Assembly (NCBI GenBank): GCA_937893145.1
Contig: CALBJW010000148.1
Coordinates: 1-64,000 of the forward strand
From: an uncultured Prevotellaceae bacterium
GTDB lineage: Bacteria; Bacteroidota; Bacteroidia; Bacteroidales; Bacteroidaceae
Direction: 5' to 3'
Length of the DNA: 64,000 nucleotides
The notes under the pieces: generated by a model
What the model was told of the DNA's origin: nothing
The model's database searches: none
Seen by the model: the letters and a program-made list of their open reading frames with translations, nothing else
Position numbers and translations under genes: made by a program
Shown here: positions 8,340 through 16,336 of the stretch, in pieces
How positions within the stretch are numbered: position 1 is the stretch's first letter
Layout of the letters: the number at the start of each line of letters is the position of its first letter

Positions 8340-9632
8340 TTATTTTAAGTACTTTACCCAATCAATGATGTCTTTCAACACATCTGTTGAGATAGTTTCT
8401 TCTATCTGATGGTATTCGGCGAGTTGACCTGTTTTGCAATGTTGGAACAGGTGATTCAAGCTGTCGTATGCTACAACCTTGTGTTTACAGTTTGTGAGTC
8501 CCTTTTCTAAAACATTGATGTTGGATTCGCAGTCCACCTGAGTATCGTTTTTGCCATTCAAGGCAAGTACTGGACACTTTATGTTTTGCAAAGACTTGCT
8601 GACATTTACAGTAAGGAAATGTCGCATATAAGGATTGTCTATCTGTGCAACAGCTTGCTGGATAACAGGCTTGAGATTGTCAGGAACATTATCTTGATTT
8701 ACTATGTTTGCAATACTCTTGCCTTCTATTATCTGGTCGAAAAGCATTTGCACAGCACCATACAGAGCATCTACCTGTTCTTGTGGAAGACCAGCCTGCT
8801 TCAGTGAGTTAAGATTTTGAGCTAACAATGTCTCGCGTCCCGAAACGACCATTCCTGCTAATGACACAGCAAAGTCTGCCTTTCCTTCACTTGCAAGCAT
8901 CAGAGCAATAGTACCTCCCTCACTGTGGCCAAGTACACCAACATTCTTGAAGCGAGAACGAAGCATCTTCACTCCTTCTTCGGCATCAGTCTTGTGGTCA
9001 TCAATGGTATAGTTCAATGACTTGAACCCATTGACACCATATCCTCTATCATCAAACCTCATGGTTGCAATGCCTTCGCGAGCTAAAGCATCGGCTATCA
9101 CAGCAAATGGCTTGTGGTCCAGCATTTCCTCATCACGGTTCTGCATACCGCTACCAGTAACCATCACGAGTACGGGAGTGTCTTTTGTGCAGCCTTGTGG
9201 CAAGGTGAGGGTGCCGTTAAAAGTAAATTCACCGTTCTTGAAACTCACCTCTTCTGTTTTATAAGGGAAAGGACCTTTAGGAGTCTGTGGTCGCTTAACC
9301 TGTGGTTCACCTTCTTTTAGAATGAGTGGCAATGATAAGCCTCCCTGATAGAAATTGCCTGTAATCATCTTCATAACAACCACTCCTTCAAAGCTTGCTC
9401 CGATAGAAGGTACAACAATCTTCAATTTTCCTTCAGGAGTATAGCTCTTCTCTGCCTTGATGCCCTTTGCTCCCTGTAAAGGAGAATCCATAGTGCAGCC
9501 ATCTGCATCAAAATGAAACACTAATGGGAGTTTTGTTCCTTGAATGTCAAGTTCTCCAGACCATGCTCCTTCTTGAGCATTAGCACACATTGCTGTTAAT
9601 GCTATGAGTGCTGAGACAATTAATTTTTTCAT
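8340..9632 (-). CDS. Exported alpha/beta hydrolase (prolyl-oligopeptidase-like esterase)
   Basis: About 430 residues; the ATG at 9632 is chosen over one two codons upstream because it directly begins the signal peptide (MKKLIVSALIALTAMCANAQ). Residues 20-130 are a beta-rich N-terminal domain. The hydrolase domain follows, with oxyanion region TPVLVMVTGSGMQNRDEE, nucleophile elbow GVLGHSEGGTIALML, acid in ALNGKNDTQVD and histidine in AYDSLNHLFQ. This is a complete catalytic triad, and the architecture matches periplasmic esterases of Bacteroidota. The substrate is unknown. Confidence 0.88.
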   Translation of the reverse strand: MKKLIVSALIALTAMCANAQEGAWSGELDIQGTKLPLVFHFDADGCTMDSPLQGAKGIKAEKSYTPEGKLKIVVPSIGASFEGVVVMKMITGNFYQGGLSLPLILKEGEPQVKRPQTPKGPFPYKTEEVSFKNGEFTFNGTLTLPQGCTKDTPVLVMVTGSGMQNRDEEMLDHKPFAVIADALAREGIATMRFDDRGYGVNGFKSLNYTIDDHKTDAEEGVKMLRSRFKNVGVLGHSEGGTIALMLASEGKADFAVSLAGMVVSGRETLLAQNLNSLKQAGLPQEQVDALYGAVQMLFDQIIEGKSIANIVNQDNVPDNLKPVIQQAVAQIDNPYMRHFLTVNVSKSLQNIKCPVLALNGKNDTQVDCESNINVLEKGLTNCKHKVVAYDSLNHLFQHCKTGQLAEYHQIEETISTDVLKDIIDWVKYLK

Positions 9633-9668
9633 ATACATAAGTGTTGGATTAATCAGTATAATTTTTGT

Positions 9669-10577
9669 TTACATAGATATCTTTTTCAGTCCTTTTCTTC
9701 CCCACACAAGTATGAACGCAAAGAACACTCGTGTGCCAACAAGCCATAGGGCAGAGATACCTGTGAGGGCAAAGACGATGGTGTCTTCAAGGAGTGAGTG
9801 GTTCATGATGAGATGGAAGTTCACATCGTTTGCCTCATCCCGAGTGATGAGGCCTCGTTCTTCGAGGTCAACCATTACGGCAGAACCATAACTGATGCCA
9901 AGCACATTGCCTACAAGCCACATATATGCTGATTGGACAGGGAGTCCGAAGGCACGCATAAGTGGTGAGAGGAAACGTGATATCTTTGGAAGAAGGTTGT
10001 AAGCTTCAATGAATTGCTGGATGACCATGAGCGAATATATGATGACTACCACCATTGCTGCCATCTTGACTTGCGAGACACACCAAGTGGAGAGCACTTC
10101 CATAAGCGAACTGTTATCCTCTGCTCCTATATAAAGATAAGGTGTGTTCATCTCTGGTAAGAGCATGTTGAGACAAATGGCACTCACGAATGCCATCACA
10201 ATACGAATCACTGCCATCAACCAGAACGACGAACCAGTCTTCTTATTCACCGAACACTCCATAGGCAAAGCATGACAAAGAGCCATCATAATACCGAGGA
10301 TAGTGGCTTGTCGCAGAGTCAGTTGGATAGATGCCATAGCAGCAAGTCCTGCGTATGTTCCAGCCGCCGCACCCGATATAAATATGACTGCAGAGGATCC
10401 CGGCAATCCAAGATACTGAAACACCGGATTGAGATAACCTGCTATCCAAGCTATCACCCCAAAATGTTTCAACAAGGTCACTGCCAATGATATAGGTATC
10501 ATCAGTTTGAGCAACCAAGAAGCGCTCTTCCAAGTCAAAGGAAGAGCGCTTCTGAATATTTTAAGATTGTTTGTCAT
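9669..10577 (-). CDS. Nucleoside-recognition (Gate) domain membrane protein
   Basis: 302 residues with about eight hydrophobic segments and two Gate/nucleoside-recognition repeats, the first near residues 45-150 (PGSSAVIFISGAAAGTYAGLAAMASIQLTLRQATILGIMM) and the second near 180-290 (AYMWLVGNVLGISYGSAVMVDL, NHSLLEDTIVFALTG). Proteins of this type resemble spore-maturation SpmA/SpmB and transporter gates, and their substrates are mostly unknown. A possible 27-codon membrane-peptide gene ends 6 bases before its ATG, suggesting translational coupling. A second, longer Gate-type protein is at 20281-22014. Confidence 0.85.
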   Translation of the reverse strand: MTNNLKIFRSALPLTWKSASWLLKLMIPISLAVTLLKHFGVIAWIAGYLNPVFQYLGLPGSSAVIFISGAAAGTYAGLAAMASIQLTLRQATILGIMMALCHALPMECSVNKKTGSSFWLMAVIRIVMAFVSAICLNMLLPEMNTPYLYIGAEDNSSLMEVLSTWCVSQVKMAAMVVVIIYSLMVIQQFIEAYNLLPKISRFLSPLMRAFGLPVQSAYMWLVGNVLGISYGSAVMVDLEERGLITRDEANDVNFHLIMNHSLLEDTIVFALTGISALWLVGTRVFFAFILVWGRKGLKKISM

Positions 10578-10583
10578 CTTAGA

Positions 10584-10667
10584 TTATAGTAAGAAAAACA
10601 TACAAGCTGCAAAGGCACCGACTGCCAAACCAATTGCTAATCCTTCAAGAAACATTCTCTTCTTCAT
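10584..10667 (-). CDS. Possible 27-residue membrane peptide
   Basis: A short frame encodes MKKRMFLEGLAIGLAVGAFA followed by ACMFFLL and a stop. It has a positively charged start and one hydrophobic helix with a small-residue GxxxG-like pattern. The stop lies 6 bases before the ATG of the Gate-domain protein in the same direction, as expected for a leader or a small partner subunit. There is no database support and no clear promoter, so it could be chance. A conserved counterpart upstream of homologues would confirm it. Confidence 0.4.
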   Translation of the reverse strand: MKKRMFLEGLAIGLAVGAFAACMFFLL

Positions 10668-10714
10668 AATGAAAATCCATATTTAAATTAGTAATTTTGC
10701 GCTTGTCTCAGTAT

Positions 10715-10758
10715 CTACTCCCCTCCCTTTTAATGGGAGGGGGAAAGGGGTGGGTCTT
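10715..10758. repeat. GC-rich dispersed hairpin, copy 1
   Basis: CTCCCATT-type arms (CCCTCCC / GGGAGGG) followed by GGGGTGGGTCT, lying between korB and the 27-residue frame. The core and the GTATCTACT prefix are almost the same as the copy before gpmI at 53619-53660. Confidence 0.7.
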
Positions 10759-10762
10759 ATTT

Positions 10763-11767
10763 TTACTTTACTTCCCAAATATCATTAGTCTCCAACAACT
10801 CTGCGAAGTTGTGATACTTCTTAGCTGCCTTTACCTCTTCAATCTGAGCAGTTACGCAATCATCGTATGTAGGAGCGTCAACATCACGGATAACACCGAG
10901 AGCAACTGGCCATTCCATTTCAGCGAGTTTGAGCTGAAGAGTGTTGTCCTCACACTTTGCATCGTGTACGAGAACGTCTGCCTCTGTGTATGTCTTGCCG
11001 TCGGTCTCCTCACCAAGTTTTACAGCCTTGACACCGAAACCTTCCTGAACGATACCATATTCATTGTCCTTACCGAAGAGCATCTTCTCGCCATGCTTGA
11101 GATAGATGGCATTCTCGGCACGACCTTCCTTTGAATAGACAGCATCGTGAGTGCCATTGTTGAAGATGACACAGTTCTGGAGAATCTCACATACTGCAGC
11201 ACCCTTGTGGTTGTAGGCAGCCTTGAGGATTTCAACTGTACCAGGAGCATCAGTCGCAACGGCACGAGCGAAGAAGTGACCACGAGCACCGAAGCAGAGT
11301 TCTGCTGGACGGAATGGATCTTCTACTGTTCCGTAAGGAGATGACTTGCTGACAAATCCACGAGGAGAAGTTGGCGAATACTGACCCTTAGTAAGACCGT
11401 AGATACGGTTGTTGAGAAGGATCATGTTGAGGTTGATGTTACGACGGTTTGCGTGGATGAAGTGGTTACCACCGATAGCGAGACCGTCACCATCACCGCT
11501 GACCTGCCATACTGTGAGGTCTGGGTTGGCAACCTTTGCACCAGTTGCGATAGCTGCTGCACGACCATGAATAGTGTTCATGCCGTAAGTAGCCATATAG
11601 TGTGGGAGTCGGCTTGAACAACCGATACCTGAGATTACTGCTGTGTTCCAAGGATCAACGCCGATTTCTGCCATTGCCTTGTGAAGAGATGCGAGGAAGA
11701 AGTGGTCACCGCATCCAGGACACCAACGTGGCTGTCCCTTCTTAAAATCATTTTGAGTATATGCCAT
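10763..11767 (-). CDS. korB: 2-oxoglutarate:ferredoxin oxidoreductase, beta subunit
   Basis: 334 residues. WCPGCGDHFFLASLHKA at residue 15 and VSGDGDGLAIGGNHFIHANRRN with LLNNRIYGLTKGQYSPTSP form the thiamine-diphosphate/Mg2+ site of 2-oxoacid:ferredoxin oxidoreductase beta chains. With the alpha chain encoded 17 bases upstream it oxidatively decarboxylates a 2-oxoacid to its CoA ester and reduces ferredoxin. The lack of a fused Fe-S ferredoxin domain and the sequence type fit the two-subunit KorAB enzyme better than pyruvate:ferredoxin oxidoreductase. The 2-oxoacid choice is inferred from family resemblance. Confidence 0.92.
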   Translation of the reverse strand: MAYTQNDFKKGQPRWCPGCGDHFFLASLHKAMAEIGVDPWNTAVISGIGCSSRLPHYMATYGMNTIHGRAAAIATGAKVANPDLTVWQVSGDGDGLAIGGNHFIHANRRNINLNMILLNNRIYGLTKGQYSPTSPRGFVSKSSPYGTVEDPFRPAELCFGARGHFFARAVATDAPGTVEILKAAYNHKGAAVCEILQNCVIFNNGTHDAVYSKEGRAENAIYLKHGEKMLFGKDNEYGIVQEGFGVKAVKLGEETDGKTYTEADVLVHDAKCEDNTLQLKLAEMEWPVALGVIRDVDAPTYDDCVTAQIEEVKAAKKYHNFAELLETNDIWEVK

Positions 11768-11784
11768 AATGAATGTCCTTTCTA

Positions 11785-13632
11785 TTATTTGTTAATGAGT
11801 TCTGTGAAGTTAGCAACGAGTTCTTCGACGATGAATGGCTGGCCCTTGACTTCATTGTACTGAGCAGGAACGAAACCATCAACCTTCATGCGGAGATAGC
11901 CAGCGAGCTGACCCATGTTTTGTTCTGCAACGACAACCTTCTTGTACTTAGTGAGTACTTCAGCAGTATTTGCAGGGAGTGGGTTGAGGAAGCGGAACTG
12001 TGCCATAGCAACCTTCTTGCCTGCAGCACGCATCTCGTCCATTGCAGCGTGGAGGTGTCCGTATGTAGAACCGAAACCTACGATGAGGAGGTCTGCATCG
12101 TCCTTGTCACCAAGAACTTCAAGGTCAGGAACTTGAATGTTATCAATCTTAGCCTGGCGCTTGCGAGTCATGAGGTCGTGGTTCTCAGGATTTGTAGAGA
12201 TAGCACCTGTCTTGTCGTCCTTCTCAAGACCACCGAGGATATGCTCGAAGCCCTGACGACCAGGAACTGCCCAGTAGCGAGTGCCATTTTCAGCGCGCAT
12301 ATAAGGAGTCCAAGTACCCTTCAAGTCTTCTGGAACGTATGGAGGATTGATGCTGTCCATCTCTGCGAGGTTAGGAAGCTTGAATGCTGCAGAACCGTTT
12401 GCGATATAAGCATCAGTAAGGAGAACTACTGGAGTCATATGCTCAAGAGCAATCTTAGCTGCATCGTAAGCTGCATAGAAGCAGTCTGTTGGAGATGTAG
12501 CTGCGATTACTGGCATTGGACTTTCACCGTTACGACCGTAGAGAGCCTGGAGGAGGTCAGTCTGCTCAGACTTGGTAGGAAGACCTGTTGCAGGACCACC
12601 ACGCTGAACATCGAGAACTACGAGTGGGAGCCCCATGATAACTGCGAGGTTCATTGCCTCAGACTTAAGACAGATACCAGGACCTGAAGTAGAAGTAACT
12701 GCGAGAGCACCAGCGAATGCTGCACCTACAGAAGAAGCACAACCAGCGATTTCGTCTTCACACTGAACAGTTGTCACACCAAGTGACTTATGCTTAGAGA
12801 GTTCGTGAAGAACATCAGTAGCAGGAGTGATAGGATAAGAACCGAGGTAAAGCTTAAGACCAGACTGCTCAGCAGCTGCGATGAAACCGTATGCAGTTGC
12901 CTTGTTACCTGTGATGTCCATGTAACGTCCAGGAACCTTATTCTTTGTCTCGATGCGATATACGTTTGCAACACTTGAGTGAGTGTTGTGACCATAATCA
13001 TAACCAGCCTGAATAACCTTGATGTTAGCCTCAGCAACACCTGGCTTCTTTGCAAACTTTTCCTTTAGGAAATTGAATGCGATGTCGAGGTCGCGATCGA
13101 AGAGCCAGCAAACAAGTCCAAGTGCGAACATGTTACGACACTTGAGCATTGCCTTAACATCCATTCCTGAATCTGCGAGGCAGTCCTTAACCATCTTTGT
13201 GATAGGACAAGCGATAACGCGGTCTGGGTCGATACCCATTTCGCCAAGGTAGTCTTCAGTAGCAAATGCAGCCTTCTTCAAGTCTGCAGGACCAAATGCG
13301 TCTGTATCAATGATGATGGCAGCGCCTGGTTTAGCGAATTTATATTGAGTCTTGAGTGCGGCTGCGTTCATTGCTACGAGCACATCGCACTTATCACCAG
13401 GAGTATAAACCATGTCTGCACCGATGTGAACCTGGAAACCAGACACACCAGTGAGCGAGCCTTGTGGGGCACGGATATCTGCTGGATAATCAGGGAAAGT
13501 ACTAATTGAATTACCTACAGTTGCTGAAACTGTAGAGAAGATGTTTCCGGCGAGCTGCATACCGTCACCAGAGTCTCCTGAAAAACGAACTGCCACTTCG
13601 GCAAGTTCTTTTACTTCCAATTTTTCTGCCAT
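11785..13632 (-). CDS. korA: 2-oxoglutarate:ferredoxin oxidoreductase, alpha subunit (gamma-alpha fusion)
   Basis: 615 residues. Residues about 10-195 are the gamma domain (VRFSGDSGDGMQLAGNIFS). Residues about 205-450 are the pyrimidine-binding alpha domain (LYLGSYPITPATDVLHELSK, VQCEDEIAGCASSVGAAFAG, TSTSGPGICLKSEAMNLAV, DVQRGGPATGLPTKSEQTDL), followed by the C-terminal transketolase-like domain (VGFGSTYGHLHAAMDEMRAAG, VVVAEQNMGQL). Translation starts at MAEKLEVKELAEV. It forms an operon with korB and has its own good promoter. In anaerobic Bacteroidota the enzyme serves the partial TCA cycle and reductive carboxylation (family knowledge). Confidence 0.94.
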   Translation of the reverse strand: MAEKLEVKELAEVAVRFSGDSGDGMQLAGNIFSTVSATVGNSISTFPDYPADIRAPQGSLTGVSGFQVHIGADMVYTPGDKCDVLVAMNAAALKTQYKFAKPGAAIIIDTDAFGPADLKKAAFATEDYLGEMGIDPDRVIACPITKMVKDCLADSGMDVKAMLKCRNMFALGLVCWLFDRDLDIAFNFLKEKFAKKPGVAEANIKVIQAGYDYGHNTHSSVANVYRIETKNKVPGRYMDITGNKATAYGFIAAAEQSGLKLYLGSYPITPATDVLHELSKHKSLGVTTVQCEDEIAGCASSVGAAFAGALAVTSTSGPGICLKSEAMNLAVIMGLPLVVLDVQRGGPATGLPTKSEQTDLLQALYGRNGESPMPVIAATSPTDCFYAAYDAAKIALEHMTPVVLLTDAYIANGSAAFKLPNLAEMDSINPPYVPEDLKGTWTPYMRAENGTRYWAVPGRQGFEHILGGLEKDDKTGAISTNPENHDLMTRKRQAKIDNIQVPDLEVLGDKDDADLLIVGFGSTYGHLHAAMDEMRAAGKKVAMAQFRFLNPLPANTAEVLTKYKKVVVAEQNMGQLAGYLRMKVDGFVPAQYNEVKGQPFIVEELVANFTELINK

Positions 13633-13673
13633 AATGTTACGGATTGTTAATCTCTTTACACTTAATTATGTTG

Positions 13674-13703
13674 CAAAGGTAAGAATAAATATCAAAATGA
13701 CAA
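13674..13703 (-). promoter_or_regulatory. Promoter of korAB
   Basis: On the minus strand TTG (13701-13703), 19 bases, then TACCTTTG (13674-13681), 42 bases before the korA start. Confidence 0.7.
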
Positions 13704-13801
13704 AGAAAATCAGAAAAAAATTGCATTTTGTTGCTATTAATTGGGTGTTTTGCTCAAATATGTTGCCATTTGTAATGTATTTTGCTCAAAAAAACTAATT
13801 T

Positions 13802-15250
13802 TTAATAAGTAGATTCCAAGAACTGCAAGACGTGTTCTTCGTGTTTATGTATATAATATGTGAAACTCTTGATGAATGCTTTTTGAGTCCAATGGTCAGG
13901 TATCGGTTGATTATCGCTTTTGAGACATGTCTTCCACATCTCAAGCAGATTGCTTATGGTCTTATAATAACTGGTCTTGTATTTCATAATCAACCAACAT
14001 GCAGCGATAGTGCCAGTCCTTCCCACACCTCCCCAACAATGAAGATAAATTTTGGAAGCGGGACACTTGAGGATATCGTCCATTTGCAACAGAAGATTAT
14101 AGACTGCGTACATTGATTCTGGAGCCCTGGCATCTTTTATTGGGAAATGGATGTAATGCACATTTTTGTCTTTGGGCAAATACTGCTTATATGGTGGCAG
14201 TTCTCCCTCTTCTGTCAAATCAATGAAATGTGTGATTCCAAATTCCAAAGCATGTTGGATTTTGCCCTTAGCCACATGCTCCATTATGTCACCAGGATAT
14301 TCAGCACCCCAAATCCTGTCTTCACCAACTTTGAAACAAAAGTAGGCAGGACGATCCTTGCATTTGAAACGGTCATTACCTTCTATTCCTCTGACAAAAT
14401 GAACATAATTCTTATGACCGTCAATAGCAAATACAACTTCACGAAATTTGCGCCGAAACTCTATTTCGTCAAGAACCATCTTGAACATGGTTGCCAAGTG
14501 CTTTGGACGCTGTTTGTTGACTCCACATCCCCATGCTCCAAGGACAATGGAATCGTGACCGTTGGATATGGCAATACGAAAGATGGTGCGAATCTTATTG
14601 AACATTATTTTTTTACCTTCTTCCGTCAGAGGGTCTTCGCCATGAAGGGCATATTCCAGATTACGAACTATATGCTTATGAATCCTGTTGCTTCGAAGAT
14701 TAAGTGCAGCAACAGAAATTATATCCACATCGTATGGTTCTTCCAACAATTCAAATCCCTCTTCTTCTCCTTTCCTGAACACACTTACTTTAGAATAGAT
14801 TCCTCCATAATTCATGTCCATAGGATATACAGAATTTGTCTTGCCCTTAAACTGATTGAGTGTAACACTGAGCGTACTGACTCTGCAAAGACTTTCTTCC
14901 AGATATTTGTCGCCTTCTTCATATAGTCCACAAGGATAATAACCATTTGCAAAACTATGAATGACAGGTCGCATACCTTTATCCATCAACTCATGCACAG
15001 CATCGAGAGTGTCCATCTCCTCGATACGAATATTTGTCGGTTTGTCGAATTGAGGCATATCATCCACTCTAAATTCCTCATGGTAGGTCTTAGTGTCAGC
15101 AAGCATCTGTTGCTTGTCTCGCAAACGAACAACATTGCCTGATGGCGACATGTATTCCCATCTATCAAAGATTATGCAGTTACTCTTGTATGCATCAATC
15201 TTTGATGTGTCAAGCATATTACTACTTTTTGAGGGGTTACTTTTTATCAT
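13802..15250 (-). CDS. Fusion of microbial PARG-like ADP-ribose glycohydrolase and Cys-dependent tyrosine phosphatase
   Basis: 482 residues (471 if the ATG at 15217 is used). Residues about 20-285 match the TIGR02452/DUF2263 microbial PARG family: an N-terminal helical part, then VIHSFANGYYPCGLYEEGDKYLEESLCRVSTL where the family has a GGG...QEE signature, and SIVLGAWGCGVNKQRPKHLATMFK, the usual second signature. The catalytic motif is altered: GGG reads PCG and QEE reads LEE, but the Glu pair 118-119 remains. Residues about 300-480 are a dual-specificity-type phosphatase with P-loop HCWGGVGRTGT (Cys405, Arg411) and a candidate general acid Asp373 in FPIKDARAPE. The phosphatase motif is intact. 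It may remove ADP-ribose and phosphate from one substrate or two related ones (inference). It stands alone behind a long leader. Confidence 0.85.
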   Translation of the reverse strand: MIKSNPSKSSNMLDTSKIDAYKSNCIIFDRWEYMSPSGNVVRLRDKQQMLADTKTYHEEFRVDDMPQFDKPTNIRIEEMDTLDAVHELMDKGMRPVIHSFANGYYPCGLYEEGDKYLEESLCRVSTLSVTLNQFKGKTNSVYPMDMNYGGIYSKVSVFRKGEEEGFELLEEPYDVDIISVAALNLRSNRIHKHIVRNLEYALHGEDPLTEEGKKIMFNKIRTIFRIAISNGHDSIVLGAWGCGVNKQRPKHLATMFKMVLDEIEFRRKFREVVFAIDGHKNYVHFVRGIEGNDRFKCKDRPAYFCFKVGEDRIWGAEYPGDIMEHVAKGKIQHALEFGITHFIDLTEEGELPPYKQYLPKDKNVHYIHFPIKDARAPESMYAVYNLLLQMDDILKCPASKIYLHCWGGVGRTGTIAACWLIMKYKTSYYKTISNLLEMWKTCLKSDNQPIPDHWTQKAFIKSFTYYIHKHEEHVLQFLESTY

Positions 15251-15289
15251 TGGCTTTATTATGGGAAATCTGTCTTAAAAAGAATAAAT

Positions 15290-15322
15290 GATCTCTACCT
15301 TCTTTCACAGAAAGTAGAGATC
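15290..15322 (-). promoter_or_regulatory. Hairpin in the leader of the PARG-phosphatase gene
   Basis: Inverted repeat GATCTCTAC (15290-15298) / GTAGAGATC (15314-15322), extended by four more pairs inside, 40 bases before the start codon at 15250. On the minus strand it is followed by a T-rich stretch, so it could act as a leader terminator/attenuator or as the end of a small RNA of about 190 bases started at the promoter at 15483-15490. Only the structure is seen; the role is inferred. Confidence 0.5.
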
Positions 15323-15482
15323 TGTGTTTTGTTTTCTGTGTTTGTGTTGTTAAAATCCTGATACATTCTTTTTACTAAAAAACTACTCTGTTCGAAAGAA
15401 TCAACTACTATTCTTTAGCAGATATTGTCATTATTACATTCGATGATTGTTATTACATATCAATATGTTTGGAAAACTTCTG

Positions 15483-15490
15483 CAAAGATA
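15483..15490 (-). promoter_or_regulatory. -7 element for the PARG-phosphatase gene
   Basis: TATCTTTG on the minus strand, 233 bases before the ATG at 15250. No TTG lies at the usual distance upstream. If used it gives an unusually long leader containing the hairpin at 15290-15322. Confidence 0.45.
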
Positions 15491-15743
15491 AACATTTTGT
15501 TATTACATATTACTATCAACCTAACATAATGTTATCAATATTATATTATTCTCTATAATATTGTAAACAAAATAAGCAATAGGGTAAAAAGTATAAGGGA
15601 ATGGTATGTTTTCAATAAATCCATAGCATGTGGCAAAGAGGAATATTTCGCAGACAATGAGCAAACAAATAATTGAAAATGCTATCAAAATATATCTTTA
15701 CATCACTTCTACATCTTTTAATATACAAAAAAGTCATTTTCTT

Positions 15744-15774
15744 TTGCAAATGACACGAAGTTGTGCTAACTTTG
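15744..15774 (+). promoter_or_regulatory. Promoter of ybeY
   Basis: TTG (15744-15746), 20 bases, TAACTTTG (15767-15774): a complete Bacteroidota promoter, 38 bases before the ATG at 15813. It rules out the longer reading frame that starts at 15630. Confidence 0.75.
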
Positions 15775-15812
15775 CACGAAATTTCACAAATCAAAATCAT
15801 TCAGCAAGAAAA

Positions 15813-16250
15813 ATGATATCATACACTACAGATGGTGTGAAGATGCCTAAAATCCGTCGTCGAGACATAAGCGCATGGATAAAGGCAGTTGCAGCAACAT
15901 ACGGCAAGAAGGTGGGCGACATTGGTTACATCTTCTGCGACGACGAGAAGATACTGGAAGTGAACAAGCAGTATCTTCAGCATGACTACTATACTGACAT
16001 CATCACTTTCGACTATTGTGAAGACTTTGCCATGATGGGAAAGCCTGACACCATCGCTGGCGACCTCTTCATCAGTCTTGATACCGTGAAGAGCAATTCG
16101 GAACAGCAAGGCACTACTTACGAGGAAGAACTTCACCGCGTCATCATTCATGGCATTCTCCATCTTTGTGGTATCAATGATAAGGGACCAGGCGAAAGGG
16201 AGATTATGGAAGCGGAAGAGAATAAAGCACTCGAATTAATTAAAAATTAA
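15813..16250 (+). CDS. ybeY: Endoribonuclease YbeY (16S rRNA maturation)
   Basis: 145 residues from the ATG at 15813 (MISYTTDGVKMPK). The metal-binding signature VIIHGILHLCGINDKGPGEREIM carries the first two histidines of HGxLHLxGxDH, but the third position reads Lys instead of His. From memory DK is common in Bacteroidota members, so this is probably a lineage trait and not decay. YbeY is a single-strand-specific RNase needed for 16S rRNA 3'-end processing and ribosome quality control. TDIITFDY and AGDLFISLDTVK are further family matches. Confidence 0.93.
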   Translation: MISYTTDGVKMPKIRRRDISAWIKAVAATYGKKVGDIGYIFCDDEKILEVNKQYLQHDYYTDIITFDYCEDFAMMGKPDTIAGDLFISLDTVKSNSEQQGTTYEEELHRVIIHGILHLCGINDKGPGEREIMEAEENKALELIKN

Positions 16251-16258
16251 GAATTCAA

Positions 16259-16314
16259 AATTCAAAATGCGCAGAGCATTCGATATACTATCTGCTAATT
16301 TTGCATTTTGAATT
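16259..16314. repeat. AATTCAAAATGC inverted repeat before leuS
   Basis: 12-bp perfect arms (16259-16270 and 16303-16314) within a longer AATTCA-rich palindrome filling the ybeY-leuS gap. A similar AATTCATAATT element precedes argS. Confidence 0.6.
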
Positions 16315-16336
16315 ATGAATTTTACATTTACTAAAT

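Larger units (their letters stand above)
15251..15812. other. AT-rich non-coding stretch between the PARG-phosphatase gene and ybeY
   Basis: 562 bases without a convincing gene. An in-frame upstream extension of ybeY from 15630 is discounted because the ybeY promoter lies within it. The stretch holds the hairpin at 15290-15322, a minus-strand -7 element at 15483-15490 and the ybeY promoter. The rest is low-complexity AT sequence. Confidence 0.6.

Noticed and set aside
10692..10699. TAATTTTG -7-like element on the plus strand
   Set aside because: No plus-strand gene follows; in AT-rich DNA this string is expected by chance.
15630..15812. Longer N-terminus for YbeY
   Set aside because: A complete promoter (15744-15774) lies inside this extension and homologues begin at the ATG at 15813.
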